This document shows, piece after piece, positions 35,100-48,067 of a stretch of DNA of 64,000 bases (its first letter is position 1; each line of letters starts with the position of its first letter). The notes beneath the pieces were generated by a model that saw nothing but the letters and a program-made list of their open reading frames with translations, did no database searches and had not been told where the DNA came from. Made by a program: the position numbers and the translations under genes. The stretch is taken from NCBI GenBank assembly GCA_016808115.1, contig JAEQBH010004563.1, positions 1 to 64,000 on the forward strand. The letters run 5' to 3'. The stretch is from Tetrastigma voinierianum. Its lineage: Eukaryota > Streptophyta > Magnoliopsida > Vitales > Vitaceae.

Positions 35100-37293
35100 A
35101 ATGGTCCGTAATTAAAATGAACGCGCTGGAGGATTGTATTACGCTATCGGCACCATCAGACGCTAAGTTCAAGATGCGAAGCTGGGCATCGAGGTGAGAG
35201 ATTTTCGGGACACGGGTGTCGCATCGCCGCGGCCGCTGGACCCGCAGAAGGTGCCGTGATGAGTTGGGAGAGGTCGAAGTCGGTCTTTGAGATCTGAAGT
35301 TTCTTAGAGTTGGTGGAGTCTTGCAAGAGATTCATTGAGTTTCTCCCAGATTAGCGACACCCTGTAGCTGGCCCGAGATTGACCGGAAGGAGGTCGAGTT
35401 TGATTGGGATGACCAGATGTGAGGAGCGTTCAAGAGTTGAAGAGGAGACTTACTCTGCTCCTATCTTGATAATCGGTTGTGGGACCCAGGGGTACACGGT
35501 GTATTGTGATGCCTCGGTGGGATGGGATGTGTTTGATGCGTCCGGGAGGTGGTAGCTTATGGTTCAGTCGGAGTTGAAGGAATCATGAGCGAATTACCCC
35601 ACAGAGACATGGGTTAGCGTGAGTCTTCGCCTTGAAGATTTGGCGCCTTACTTATATGGCGAGGAGTTCGAAGTGTACCGGACCACAGTCGAGTATATCT
35701 TCAACGCGGCGAGACCTCGACATGAGGCAAGCGTGGATGGATGGAGTTCTAGAGGATTATGACTTCACTTTGCATTACCATCTTGGTAAGGCAAATGTAG
35801 TCAGCGTGCGCTTAGTCGGAAGTCACGAGGGCGTTAGCTGTATGGCTTCACAGGGTGAGCGAGATGCTCGAGGTATCGGACGGTTTAGACTCTGATGCGG
35901 CGAAAGCTCCCGGGGAATGCGTTGGGGGTTTAGTAGCTACACAGTCTCTGAGGCGGGTGGTCGGAGTCCCGGTGGCGGGACGGAGATGAAATATCCATCG
36001 GGGTCTGGTCTGACGGTCTGGTGGCGAGGGTTGGGCCATTCACATGGATGGTAGTCTTCGATTATAGAGGACGGAGTAGTGGTTCCCAGTTGACCGATTT
36101 GAGAGGAGATTCTCGAGGGTTTCCTTGTTCTCGTTCTTGTGCATCTAGGTGCCTGAGATGTACGGGATCTTAAGTCGCGATCTTGTGGAGCGGGATGAAG
36201 AGACATGTAGGGACTTTGTGCGACGATGTCTCATGTGGCAGGTCAGTGAAGCGCGGAAGCGTGAGGCTACTTCAAGCTGTTGGGGTGGGCGAGGTGGGAG
36301 GTGGGAGCGCGTCACGATGGATTTGGTGACCCACTTGCCCTGAGCGCCGCGAGAGAACATGATCTGATATGGGTGATAGTGGACCGGCTCCGCAGGATGG
36401 CACATTTTCTAGCCGTGCGGATGACCTTCACATTGGAGAGATTACGCACATTGTATATTAGGAGATCGTCAGGGTACATGGAGTACCGGTATCCATGGTG
36501 TCGGGATAGAGACACGAGCTTTACGTACACTTTTGGAAGAATTTCAGGCTAATAGACCTGTGGTGACCATGAGTACAAGCTTTCCACCTGGACGGATGGT
36601 TAGTTTGAGAGGACTATCACGGGTGTTAGAGGACATCTTTGTGAGCATGCGATCTGGATCATAAGGGTAGCGTTGGGAGGAGAGCATTTGCCCTTAGTGG
36701 GTCGCCTTTCTAACAGCAGGATTATCAGGGCTAGTATCACGGATGGCACCATATGAGGGCACATTATATGAGGGCCATGCGAGTCAGTTATGTTGGACCG
36801 GGTGGGAGAGGCTGCATCAACGGTCACGATGGTCAGAGACACCTCAGAAAGGTGGGCTTGATACGACGAGCGTCTTCTCACGGCTCGAGGCGGAAGAAGA
36901 GTTATGCGGATGTACGCGTCGACCCTTAGAGTTGAGGTTGGTGATCAGAGTCTTCTTGAAGGTGATGCTAAGGAGGAGTGAGGTCGGTTCGATGGCGAGG
37001 AAGTTATGTGTGGGTTTATTGAGCCTTTGAGGATACTCGAGAGGGTGGGTATTTGTCGTCTTAGGTTGGCTTCTTGCCCGGCATGTCGGTGTCCACGAGG
37101 TATTTCACGTCTCCATGCTTGAAAGTATACTCGGATCCATTTCGTGGTGGATTGGGGGTAGATGAGTTAAATCTTGATCGGATGCGAGGAGGGACCGGTG
37201 TGTGCGTACGGATAATGGTGATCAGGTTTTGCGACATGAGACCGTGAGGCTAGTGAGGGTGTTAACCATGTATGGGAGTGGAGGAGTCAGCGT
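35100..37293 (+). pseudogene. A3 degenerate pol: RT end, RNase H, integrase
   Basis: Pieces in order: RT-connection remnant near 35165-35250; RNase H with FALKIWR near 35620-35650 and EDYDFTLHYHLGKANVV near 35750-35800; integrase zinc-binding and core with CLMWQVSEA near 36225-36260, WERVTMDLVTHLP near 36300-36343 and LIWVIVDRLRRMAHFLAV near 36365-36420; the MAPYEG box near 36743; and the C-terminal DVRRRPLE near 36910. Gag, protease and most of RT are absent. The C-terminal chromodomain-like end is cut by solo LTR E and resumes at 40466. Stops and shifts occur throughout. Confidence 0.75.
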
Positions 37294-37839
37294 TGAGCAC
37301 CGCCCCTGCTAGGCGGCGGGCGTCTTGAGCCACTCCCTGAGAAATCTGACCATTACCACAACGACTAAGGAAATCCTGTGAAGCGAGCGAAATGTTGCTT
37401 GCTTAAACCTCCTATAAAAATTTTTCTTTTATTTTCAAACTTAGGATTTGGTAAAATCTTAGCGTGAAAAATTTAAACGACATATTGGTGCCACGTAGTC
37501 TAAATTCAAATCCTGTATACATCCAATTTACACTATATCCAAAAAATGGCAACCAACATACCAACACATTCCCATCATACTAACTATGTACATACATATG
37601 TTCCATGTACAAATTCAAAGTATGTTCTTACATGATATAATTAACACACAACACTTATCTGATAATAGGGACCCGATCTGTATGCTCGGCGTCTTGCGTA
37701 CTGTACCTGGAAAATAGTTTTAAATACAAAATAATAGGCTAAGCGAGCTCGGTGAGTGTATGCTTTTATAAAGGTTTTGCTTTTCCGGAAAACATCTTAA
37801 AATGTAAAACTCTACGTACAATTATTTCAAGCCTTTCTT

Positions 37840-38105
37840 TGCTTTGCTTGCTTTAAAAGTTTCAAAACTTTTCTTTGCTTCTTTTTTTCACTTGCTTTTA
37901 AGTTTATGAAACTTTTAATACTTATGAGCTTTGTTTTGCTTTTCTTTAAAGCTTGTAAAACTCTTATTCTTGCTTAGAAGTTTATAAAACTTCTCATAAA
38001 CTTCTTTCTTGCTTGCTTTATCTTGTTTGAAAAGTCTCTTGAAACTTTCACAAACCTTTGCTTTAAAAAGTTTCTCAAAACTTTTTCATAAAAGCAAGGA
38101 GCTTG
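37840..38105. repeat. AAAAGTTT/AAACTTTT hairpin array in LTR E
   Basis: Five or six units of TTGCTTGCTTT plus AAAGTTT...AAACTTTT, the counterpart of 27215-27640 in LTR B. Confidence 0.7.
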
Positions 38106-38642
38106 GCTCAACCGCATGCTTTGAAAATAAAACCCACGGGGCTTGGCTCCAATAAGTCGTTTGAAATCTAAGCGGGAGCTGGGGCTGTTCGTTTGCTTTA
38201 AAACTCAGGAGCACAGGCGGCTAGGAATCAATAGTTGATTTTCAAAGCGGCGTATCATGCTTATAAAACATCAACCAATGGGGCCTATTTTCTTATCATA
38301 CTTACTAGTGAACACGGGACACAGTAACTCATAGATGCTAGGTGGAAGGACCTTTGTCAGCGTCACCTTTTTAAAATTGAATATGGTGGAATTGACCTCA
38401 GTATGCCATCACCATAATTAGTTAGAGCTCATAACATATATACTCACATCGGTACTTACGGTCCCTTTAAATGCATAATGTATGTCCTAGTTTGCCGGCC
38501 GAACGAAACTACAATGCATGTATGAAATCCTAACATCACCCAGTCTTGCGTGCGGAATACCTCTGACAGATTTGCTTGCTTAAAACTAGGGGAAGGCCTT
38601 GTTTCTCAAACTTTCTTTGCTTGCTTGCTTGCTTGCTCTTTG

Positions 38643-38946
38643 TAAATGGTTTTACACTTTGAAACCATTTACTTGCTTACCTTGAAAAATAGTTTAATTA
38701 TTCAAAACCATTTAGCACTTGCTCTTTGTAAAATGGTTTACACTTTGAAACCATTTACTTGCTTGCTTGCTTGAAAAATGGTTTAATTATTCAAAACCAT
38801 TTGCTTACTTGCTTGCTTACTTGAAAAATGGTTTAAGTATTCAAAACCATTTACTTGCTTGCTTGCTTGAAAAATGGTTTAATTATTCAAAACCATTTAC
38901 TTACTTCTTGCTTGCTTGAAAAATGGTTTAATTGTCAAACCATTTA
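38643..38946. repeat. Array of AAATGGTTT...AAACCATTT hairpins in LTR E
   Basis: Six to seven units of 55-60 bases, each ACTTGCTTGCTTGCTTGAAA followed by AATGGTTTAATTATTCAAAACCATT, in which AAATGGTTT pairs with AAACCATTT. LTR B has only two such units (27890-27965), so the copy number has changed between families. Confidence 0.8.
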
Positions 38947-39589
38947 CTTACTTTAACACCTTGAATTGTAGTTTTACAATTTATGATAGCGCTACTTGAA
39001 AAATGGTTTAACTGAGTATACGCTTTTATCTCATTGCTTGCTTCTTGAAAATGGTTTGCATTCAAAACCATGAAATCTGGTGTAAACAATTTGTAGTAAT
39101 AATAATAATAATACACTAGTATTTGGAAAAATGAGTTGAAACACTCACCTCTTTGCTTGTAGCGAGCACCGTTCCACACTTATCCAGCCTTTACTTTAAC
39201 TTTCTGACTCAAACGAATACGGCGACAAATTAATCGCATAACCGCGTGCTTCCTAGACTTGATGCACTCTTCATACTCTTTTAAAGCTAAGGTGCTAAGG
39301 TTCTATTCCAATTGGAATCACGATTAGACACGAAACTCAAGTCCCCGTTGAAACAACGGCTGCTCTATGTCCAAAGCTGATGCAGGAATTTTTCTTGCAC
39401 ATGGCCCCACTTTGAGTGATTTTGAGCCCACTTAGGATCAGAATTTGATGATTCCTACTTCTTATAGTTTGTTCTCCTTGAAGTCTATTTTACGTAGCCA
39501 CTTGAATCCTTTCGAATCGGATAAGAAATGAGGGAGTTATGGCTAAATAAAACTGGTGAAAGCAGGAAACGAGCAGGTTATGAGTACAA

Positions 39590-39670
39590 GCACGAACTTA
39601 ATACCAGTACAATTTGTACAGGTGGGTTGTACCAGTACAACACTGTTCATGTACCGTTACAACTTCCATA
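39590..39670. repeat. TTGTAC/GTACAA cluster in LTR E
   Basis: ACCAGTACAATTTGTACAGG, GGGTTGTACCAGTACAACAC and GTACCGTTACAAC lie within 80 bases, at the position equivalent to 9675-9765 in LTR C. Confidence 0.6.
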
Positions 39671-40465
39671 TTACTTAGATTTTGTTATTTCTCCACTTTT
39701 GATGTAATTCACTCCCTACCTTCTATAATTCATAATACTTCAAAAACTAACTTGGAAATCATCTAAAAACAACTCCCTGACATTTGAATTGGTGCTTTGG
39801 AACCGCAAAACACAAAACCTTAGGTGAAAAATCCAAGAACACTACCTAGGTCTGAATTCTTCTACACATCATGTAATTTGATGATTCGAGTTTCTTTTAC
39901 ATGTCGATTGAGGTTTTACTCTCATAACTTGACAAATCAAGGTTTGTGTGAGCTACCTGAAAACCTAGGCCAAAGGAGGAACAATCTCCATAGAAATTCA
40001 CACTAAAGCCTAGACATCCAAAGACATTTGATTTAGAACAAAACATACCTTAATCTTTGGGCTTCTCCTCCTCCTTCTTCTTCCTTCTCTTCCTCTTGGC
40101 TCTTCTTCTCAAGCAGTGGAACCACAGCAGAAGTTTGAGATGAAATGATTATTTTGTTTGTCTCCCACATTTAGTCTCATATTTTACTTGTAATTGAAAT
40201 TAGCCCTCATCTCTTTTAATATTGAAATTGTAACTTATTGAAATTCCTACTATGGCCCCATCTCTACACTTTAATTTTGATTTTCATATTAACTTTTTCT
40301 TTAAATAATGATTGCGGCCCTTGGTTTAATACCCTTGATTTCCGGTTTACCAATTTATCATTTCCTATTTTAGTCTCCAAAATATTTGAGTGTGACACTT
40401 GGTACTCTTATGCACCCCTACGGTGTCATGTCGCGCGGAACTCTCTCGGAGACGAGGGTGACACA

Positions 40466-40654
40466 AAGCGTGGGAGCAGCGAGGACACGATGCGGGCCAC
40501 TTATCCACTTCTTGTTTAGGGATGAGTCGTGGTTTTAGTCGTTTAATGTTTAAATGACAAGTTTACATGTGCATGGTATTATTACGTTGTATATGCGTGT
40601 TAGTGATTTTGATTGTCGAGGAATTTCAAAGCGAATTCCTTTTAGGAGGAGGAA
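40466..40654 (+). pseudogene. A3 pol C-terminus and polypurine tract
   Basis: After solo LTR E the coding remnant continues with WEREDTMRATYP-like codons to a stop near 40520, matching 55290-55340 in A4. A short noncoding tail leads to the tract CCTTTTAGGAGGAGGAA (40638-40654) before the 3' LTR. Confidence 0.7.
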
Positions 40655-43600
40655 TGTAAGACGAGAAAATTCCGATTACAAGCAGATGAAATCGTAATTT
40701 CGATAAAAAAATCAGAAATTTTGTAGATCTTGGATGTGAGAATGGATTTCACTATTGGAATCGTCTCGTGAAATCTAGCTAACACGTCGAATTTCGTCGA
40801 ATTTCGAGACAATCGGAATTTGCACGTTTTTCGAGGCACCGAGTATCGGGTGCCGTAAAACGATATTTGATATGAAAAAAGTCACATATAACATGTACTC
40901 ATGTGCCATAAGTGGCATGAGTATAGAAATGATGGAAATGGACGGTCGAGATAGTGCCAAGTGTCAAAATAGTGGAAAGAAGGGATATAAGCGTCATTTT
41001 GGAAATTTTAAATTAGGAAAAGACGAAATAACAAATAGTGTGATTCGTGCCACGTGGGTTAGGATCAGCAATATTTATACCTGATTACTCTCTGCTTGTA
41101 GATTGAACTCTTTTGCTTGATATAGCGCTCCCAGAGATTAGAACACGGGGATGGGTTTTCTTAGTGAAAAATGAGTTGCAGTTGATTGAAAATGGCATTT
41201 TCCCTTTGGATCATGGGATCTTGTGAAAAACAGTGATGGTAAATAGTGGCAATCTAAAAATAAAAGCATAATAAAATTTAAACAGAAGGAGGCCTTGAAG
41301 ATTTGGGTCACCAGCTTGGTGTGATAAGGTTGCCAAGAGTCCTCGGGTTATATCCTCGTATTAGGGAAAACGACCTATAGTCATTTCCGAAATCGGATCT
41401 TTGTTTAGCTAAATAAAACCAACCCTTTGTATCACTCCTTTTTTAGACGGAGACAATTGCGAGCATTAAGCATCCTTCTTAGTTGAGATCTAGCATTCCA
41501 GCCTACCCCGATCGCTCATAAATGACAAGTATTAATGGACATCGGTACATACACCATTAAGAATGCATGAATCCTAAAAGCATCAAGTATTAACTCGCGA
41601 AAGCATGTCAAATGTCTTTAAAACTTGGTTTTAAAAGTTTGAACGTAAATACCAAGTAACTGCTGCGTGCAAAACAGAGGATCACCTGCAACCCTTACCA
41701 ACCTCCCTGGCAACCTTCCTCTTCAAGACCTAGAGGTTTTTAGCCGAGCATCCCTTGTTTTACCATCATTAAGGGGTGTTTGGCTACCCAAAAAATGCCA
41801 GGAAAATGCAGAAAAACAGAAGAGGAGAGGAGCGGGAAAAACTAGCACCCAAGAAAACTGAAAGGTTGATTGATTGACAAAAAGTTGACTTAATTACAAG
41901 TATGGCTGAGCTTATATAGTTGCTCAGCAAAGGGAAATTACAAAAGTATCTGAAATAACCCAAAAAAACACGAGGGTAAACATGCAAACCATCGAAAGCA
42001 GTCGGGCAGTCATACATGTGAAATTCGCGGGTTGCGAAAATTCGCGACACTGCGAAATTTCGCGGGTTACAAAACAGCAACTCTGAAAATTCTACAGTCG
42101 CGAGTTGCAAATTTGATCATGCCTCTTCGAATTCGGCTCGGGTTCATCGTGTTTGAATCGAACTAAGGGAATACGAGGGGTTTGACCTGCAAAACTGCCA
42201 AAAATAGCTACAAAAATATGATCAGTAGTAAAACTGGGATCCAATGTATCAGTTGGGTTATTAAAGTTGATTAGTGCACAAAAAATGCATAAAACTTGCA
42301 ATAAACAAGGCCAGAAGTTGCACTATTTGGGTACTAATCATAGTGTCATCTCTTACCTTCAAACAAAAGAGGCAAAAACGTGAAGGATGAGGAGGAATGC
42401 GATTAGGTTAGTTTCTTTGAATTTTTAGTGAGAGAGTAAGGGACTTCTCTCTAGATTTTCGGCCAATCCGACCATCGAAATTCTTCGAGGGCAGAGGAAA
42501 GTCGTTCTATTCTCTGCCTTGTGAGGGCAGCACGTGAAGTCTTAGGTTTAAGGGTTTTGACAAACTCAGTGAGGTGGGGTTTTTATTCTACTTGTTTTAC
42601 TCTTGATTTAAGTGCTTTGTTGATGTTTCGATTGGTTTGAGGCCTTGAATGGCCGTTTGGTGATCAAATCTGAGCAAAGTGTGAAAAATTAATGAAACCC
42701 AATTGAGCGATCAGAGTAGCGATGTAGGGAGGCTAGATGGAGTGTTTGCAATGTCTACTTTATGATAAATCGTGTTTGGTGTGTATGGCTAGGAAATGGT
42801 CATGGATTTCGGGTTCACAAAGTGGAACTGATGTTGGAGGATTGGTCGTGAACAGTAACCCGAGGGTTTCACTGTTCATGTGAATAGTGTTCACAAAATA
42901 ATATTTTATGAGAAAATGTGTTTGGTTGAGAAATTCAAATTGAATTGCTCGTATTTGTTAATTAGCCCATGTGAGCTAATTTTGGTGTAATTGATGGTAA
43001 ATGTGCATAACATGTTTTATGTACATATGTATACATGGGTTTATATATTAGCATGGGTTGTAATATAATATGTTGAAATTATAGTACATTTCTATATATG
43101 TGCAAGGGATAACAGCCTAGAAATTAGGTGTTTCCACGACATGAATTTTTCTGAAAAATGAACATGGTTGCGAAAGGAATTTCATAGGATGATTTTTCGG
43201 AGAATGGTGTTGGGAGATAGTCCTACAATTACACTTCGGAGGGGCCCATGTATTGTTTTGGAAGGTTCTCCAACACATTCGCCTTGGAGGAGTGAATCAG
43301 TAATTTTCAGAAACTGGTGGTGTATTTTCGAAAACATGAGTTTTGTTTTTGAACCAAGATGGCACCTCATACATGGCTTAGGTAGGTGTGGGGGGAGTTG
43401 GTGAGGGCTCGGGACATGGGTTGGTCATTTAGACATTCAAGTAGGATCAGATTTAGCCAGATAATGTTTACATAGGATCATTGCATTGCACTTAGGTGGG
43501 AAGTAACCCATTTAGGGTGATTCCACTACTGGGCGATAACTCACCCTGTCGAGGGAACATTTTTATAGGTACAGGGAGCGTGCGAGGAGACGGCTCATCC

Positions 43601-43962
43601 TAGAGGTTGTTTTAGAAGAAAGCCGAGTTGTGGCTTTGGTATTATTATGTATGACATGTATTAGAATTATATAATTTTAATATATGTTTGTATAAGAGTA
43701 ATTTCTTAACTCTTGAAACTGTTGAAACTATTATATATGGTCGGGATAAGGTCATAGAGATAATGTAGGCTCATGGCCATTTTTACTCATTATAATCAGA
43801 TATGAGACCTCATGGTCATTGCCGATGTTCGAGATGGGGTCAGATACGGGTAGAGCCCCCGTACAAAGGAGACTCGCCTCGATTTGAGAGATGTCGTCAC
43901 TCGACATTCACGAGTATTTCGCGGGTCGACGGTAGTCAACTAATTCCCGGATTGGGGCCACA
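40655..43962 (+). repeat. A3 3' LTR, interrupted by solo LTR F
   Basis: Family A LTR 40655-41040 plus 42341-43962, about 2.0 kb without the insertion, ending CCCGGATTGGGGCCACA. Confidence 0.85.
41041..42340 (-). mobile_element. Solo LTR F nested in the A3 3' LTR
   Basis: Exactly 1300 bases between perfect duplications TAGTG (41036-41040 and 42341-42345). It starts TGATTCGTGCC and ends GGTACTAATCA, the TG...CA ends of an LTR with an imperfect 11-base inverted terminal repeat. On the minus strand a TATA box (ACTATATAAG at 41911-41920) and a start TGATTAGTACCCAAATAG fit an LTR in minus orientation. It contains palindromic GCGAAATTTCGC at 42052. No coding region. Confidence 0.8.
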
Positions 43963-44256
43963 ACTACAAGCTCCACCTCTTCCAAAGTAAAGGAGAAAGT
44001 CTACGCATTCTATTAGGATAAAATTCAAAGCTTCTCGATTTCAAGACATCATAATGCACCTCAAATTTAAAAGGAAAGTAATTTCAAGTTCCACATGCTC
44101 CATACTCCAAAACATGTAAGGAACTTTCAAATGAAAGCACACATGGATCCTCACAAAAGAGTAGACTGCAAGGAAAACATATAGAAAGAAAGAGCTGAAT
44201 TTTACCATCAACAAATTTACATAAATCTAGAGTATTTTACGAAAGTAAATTATATA
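43963..44256 (-). other. Low-copy host DNA, part 2
   Basis: Continues 30344-32681 once A3 is removed. On the minus strand a strong acceptor-like TTTTCCTTGCAG lies at 44166-44177. The following 60 bases (44106-44165, ending before GTATGG) are open in one frame, but the phase does not fit the exon at 32419, so I do not call an exon here. Confidence 0.5.
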
Positions 44257-47200
44257 TGTAAGACCCGAGAAAATTCCAATTTCTGGAAAAAGGGCAAAAT
44301 CGTAATTTCGATAAAAATCCAAAATTTTTCTAGATCTCGGATGAAGAAAGGGATTTCACCGTTGGAATCGTCTCTAAAAATCTAGTTAACACCGCCTAAT
44401 TTCACACTTCGTCAATTCGGCGACGTCGAAATTTGCATGTTTTTTCGAGGCAATGAGTATCGTGCCGAAAATGACGCTTGATGTGACAAAAGTCACATTA
44501 TAACATGTGTACCCATGTGACACATGTTGCATGAGTAGAGAAATGATGGAAATGAACGTCGAGGTAGTGCCAAATGCTCCAAAAACTAAAGTCGGGGACA
44601 TAATCGCATTATTGAAATGTTTAAATGATAATAGACAAAATAATGCGATAGTGCCGCTTCCTACATATGAAAAAGAAAGACAAAACGGTAAGGAAAACAG
44701 GAGATGCAGTAGCCGATTCTTTGGTGTTCTAGTGAGAGAGTATCAAACTTCTCTCTAAAATATTAGGCGATCCGACCGTCGAAATTCTTCGAAGCAAGAA
44801 GGAAAGTTGTTCATCGCGACGGCGCTTCCACGCTGCGGGTCTCGCTGAGCTTTCACAAACCCGTGAGGCAGGGTTTCATCCTACTTGTTTTACACTTTGT
44901 TTAAGTGTGTTTACGATGTTTGAGTTGATGGAGGTCGTGAGGAAAGTCAGCTGACGGCCCCAAATCTGGGGACCGAATTGTTAGAAAAATTTTTAAACTA
45001 ATTTGTGCAAACTCCATGACCGTGCACTACTGGTTCGTTGTCTGGTCAGGCTTTCAGGCTATAAATCATGTGTTGGTTTGTAAGGAGGCCGGAAATGACC
45101 ATGAAATTCGGTTCACAAAGTGAACCTGATGATTGAATGAGTGGCCGTGGAACACAACCCGAGGGTTTTTGATCGTTTCCTCATGTGGGAATAGTGTTAC
45201 CTAAATAAATTTTTGTGAAATAATGCGCTTTGGTCAGAGTAATTCAAATCGAATTGCTCGTGGTTGCTGATTAGCCCACGTGAGCCAATTTTGCAATGGA
45301 TTGTGAACAGATAACATGTTTGTGTGATTAAATTATGTAAATGTATATCATGATATATATTTGCATGTGCTATATGAATCAGAGATAGAATCGCACCATG
45401 CATTCCATATTTATCGGGGCACCTTGTGAATAATAGGAGTGAGTGCAAGCTTTGAAGTGATTCTTTATGAGAGTGGTTTCGAGGGTCGATCATCAATAAT
45501 ACCATTCCGAGTGTGTCCATTGCTAACATTCCGAGGGTAGTCCATATTAAAATATCAACGCCTGAGTCGTCCCACCTCGATATACACCTGAGGGTTGTCC
45601 ACCTCAAAAAAGACTACTCCGAGTCTACCACTCACTTGTATCGAGGGTTGTCCACAAATAAAACAACATCTTGTTTTGAAAATATGTTTCTCATATTGTA
45701 TTTAGGTAAGTGTGAGGAGTCAGAGGACTCTGGGTATGAGTTGTCATGTAGACATTCGGCATGATCACGCATTTACTGAATGTATGCTGTTTTCATCGGA
45801 GCATCAGATACGACTTAAAGGAGTAACTCATTTAAGGTGATTCTGACCATCGGGCACTAGCTCACCCTGTCGAGGGAATTATATTATTTCAGGTACAGGG
45901 AGCGCACGAGGAGACGACTCATCATAGAGGTCGATAATCTTAGAAGAAAGCCGGCCAGGCTTTCTTGTGACACCCTTAAAACCTCGGGGCCTAAGTGACC
46001 ACTCACAACCCGTGGAAACCTGTGGTGTCTCATATCATGAGACCCATACTGAGTAAATGACCAGGCCCATCGTCTATACTGGGTCCATACGGTTACACGA
46101 CCATACATTTCTATAGATCCAAGAGTTATTACATCACCTTAATACAAACATATACTAAAACTAGTTCGCTCGAATATATACATAAAACAAGAATCACAAG
46201 CCACGCTTCGCCCGCCTATAATCCCGGCCTCTAAGGAGCGTCGTCTCGTCTGCACTGCCCCACTCTGAAAGGGGTCCCACGATTTGGGTGAGCTAACACC
46301 AAAGAGAGATAAATCCCAAGGGCTGGCTCCCACCTAGGTGCACATGCAAGTGATCATTTCACAGTCAAACCAACAACTAATCCGTGCATACATGTTGTCC
46401 TATCATGGAAAAATCTACATGCATGTATGAGACAACACTCTACATGCCCCAAGTACCGAGTAAACCTCTGACCCACCACCTAATGCAAGTGCCAATGGGA
46501 AATCAATACCGAGTCAGTCCCGACTCCCATCTCACAACCCGTAGTCTATGTGATACTTTAATCGCTGCGTTCTTCGGGGCAACGTAATCTTTTCGGGGTC
46601 TCACCGCGGTCTCTTACACCTCCGACATTTTTCGAAGCCACCGCGGATACTGCCTAACCGTGTTTTCGTGTTTTTCACCTAAGGTATCGCCTCTACTTGC
46701 TACGCCCGACACATTTCATTTTCCATTTTCGCTTAACACCGGTGGAGCTCAATCGACTTCATCCCATTCCCAAGCCCACACGACTAACACCAAACGCAAG
46801 GCCAAATCACTACCGCACACCAATGCAATGCAATTTGTGTCACCGCACTAACCCATGACCAATGTATGAAGACCCTACATGGACATTCTACAACGTACAC
46901 CATGCGGTGTGTGCTATGAACACTCATGCCCACGCACACAATGCGCCATGTTAATATTCCACATAGTCAACCAAGACATCACATGAGCATGCACTACATC
47001 TTTCTATCATTCAGTTCATTCATGTCAACACATCATTCAAGCATGTATTAAAATAATTCCAACCATTACTTAGGCAAGTAATGCCATAATTCATATTCTC
47101 GGGCTGAGACATAGTATGTCAGTCATACAACCCAATACATATAATTATTTCCATATTTATCACACATATATCACATAATTTCGTGTTCAGCATGTTATTC

Positions 47201-47863
47201 AATTTATGGCAATAACACACATTAGCCATTTCCGACCATAAATCCGGCCGTGCTTGGCCTCGGAAATAATTTGGACTTAGTTCAAAAAGTCCAGTTTTTT
47301 TTTTTGTAAATACCACACAAAACATCAACATGTGTTCCCTGCTCAGGCCACATGCAGTCCCAAGCATTGCTTACAAACCTGCCCGAAACGTGTTCCGTAA
47401 ACCGTAACGGACCATTCTCAACTATCCGTGACTCCAGCTCAATGTTCAGCCTAAATTTTGGCTGAGCACTTATCTTATTAAATTCCTAGACTCAACGAGC
47501 TCGTGAGAGTCCAAGAACGCGCGAATCGAGTTCGGATCGAAAGTTATGGCCAGCCCAAAGTCGACACGTACCATCTGGCCAAGGGTGTGCGGAAATTGGG
47601 CACATACCCCGCTTGCCATTCTCGTCGGGATTTTGTCGCTCCAAACACAAGGTTAGGGTCTCGGACAGTCCCAAACCCTATGAAACCGGTTCGATCATCA
47701 CACAATCACAAACAAACCACATTAACATACAATTCGCCTCGAAACCGAACGAAACCTTAGGCCATTACACGGCTCCCTATGTAAAATAACCAAAGTAGGA
47801 GGAACCTACCTTTGTAGCGCACCTGTTCTTTTGTCAGTCTGTGTCTCAAGCCACTACACAACA

Positions 47864-48046
47864 CTCCTTCCTTTTCCTTCTTTCCTCTTCCTCCCTTTTT
47901 TTTCTTCTCCTCTTTCTTTCTTTCCTTTCCTTTCTTTTTCTCCCTTTCTCTTCTCCCCTTTCCTCCCTTCTCTTTTCCTTCCTCCTCCTTCTCTCTCTTT
48001 CCCTTCCTCCTTCCCTTTCCTTCCTTCCTCCTCCTTCTCCCCCCTT
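47864..48046. repeat. Uninterrupted 183-base pyrimidine run
   Basis: Only C and T occur from 47864 to 48046 on the plus strand, so the minus strand is pure purine. It lies in LTR D just downstream (in D's sense) of the TATA-like palindrome. Long open frames here are composition artefacts. Confidence 0.9.
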
Positions 48047-48067
48047 GCTTCTCTCTACGAATCGACC

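Larger units (their letters stand above)
37294..40465 (-). mobile_element. Solo LTR E nested in A3
   Basis: About 3.2 kb bounded by AGCGT at 37289-37293 and again at 40467-40471 (one extra base at the right edge). On the minus strand it runs from TGTGTCACCCTCGTCTCC to CGGGGGGTGCTCA-like sequence. No interior is present, so it is a solo LTR. Its 3' third is related to the LTR of B; its 5' third (39200-40440) to LTR C (9250-10656). The A3 frame resumes correctly after the duplication (VEES...WERED type). Confidence 0.8.
32682..43962 (+). mobile_element. Family A element A3 with solo LTRs E and F nested in it
   Basis: 5' LTR 32682-34669, interior to 40654, 3' LTR 40655-43962. Flanks ACTAA (32677-32681) and ACTAC (43963-43967) are a near-perfect 5-base target duplication. 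Removing E (37294-40465) and F (41041-42340) leaves about 6.8 kb with an interior of only ~2.8 kb. Gag, protease and the front of RT are missing. RNase H and integrase remnants remain. It sits in a host intron, antisense to the gene. Confidence 0.85.

Noticed and set aside
41041..42340. A MITE or DNA transposon, because of the 11-base inverted ends
   Set aside because: TG...CA ends, a 5-base duplication and a TATA box fit a solo LTR better, and no transposase or longer inverted repeat is present.
44106..44165. An additional host exon after the TTTTCCTTGCAG acceptor
   Set aside because: One frame is open, but its end phase does not match the exon at 32419; kept only as a note in the host segment.
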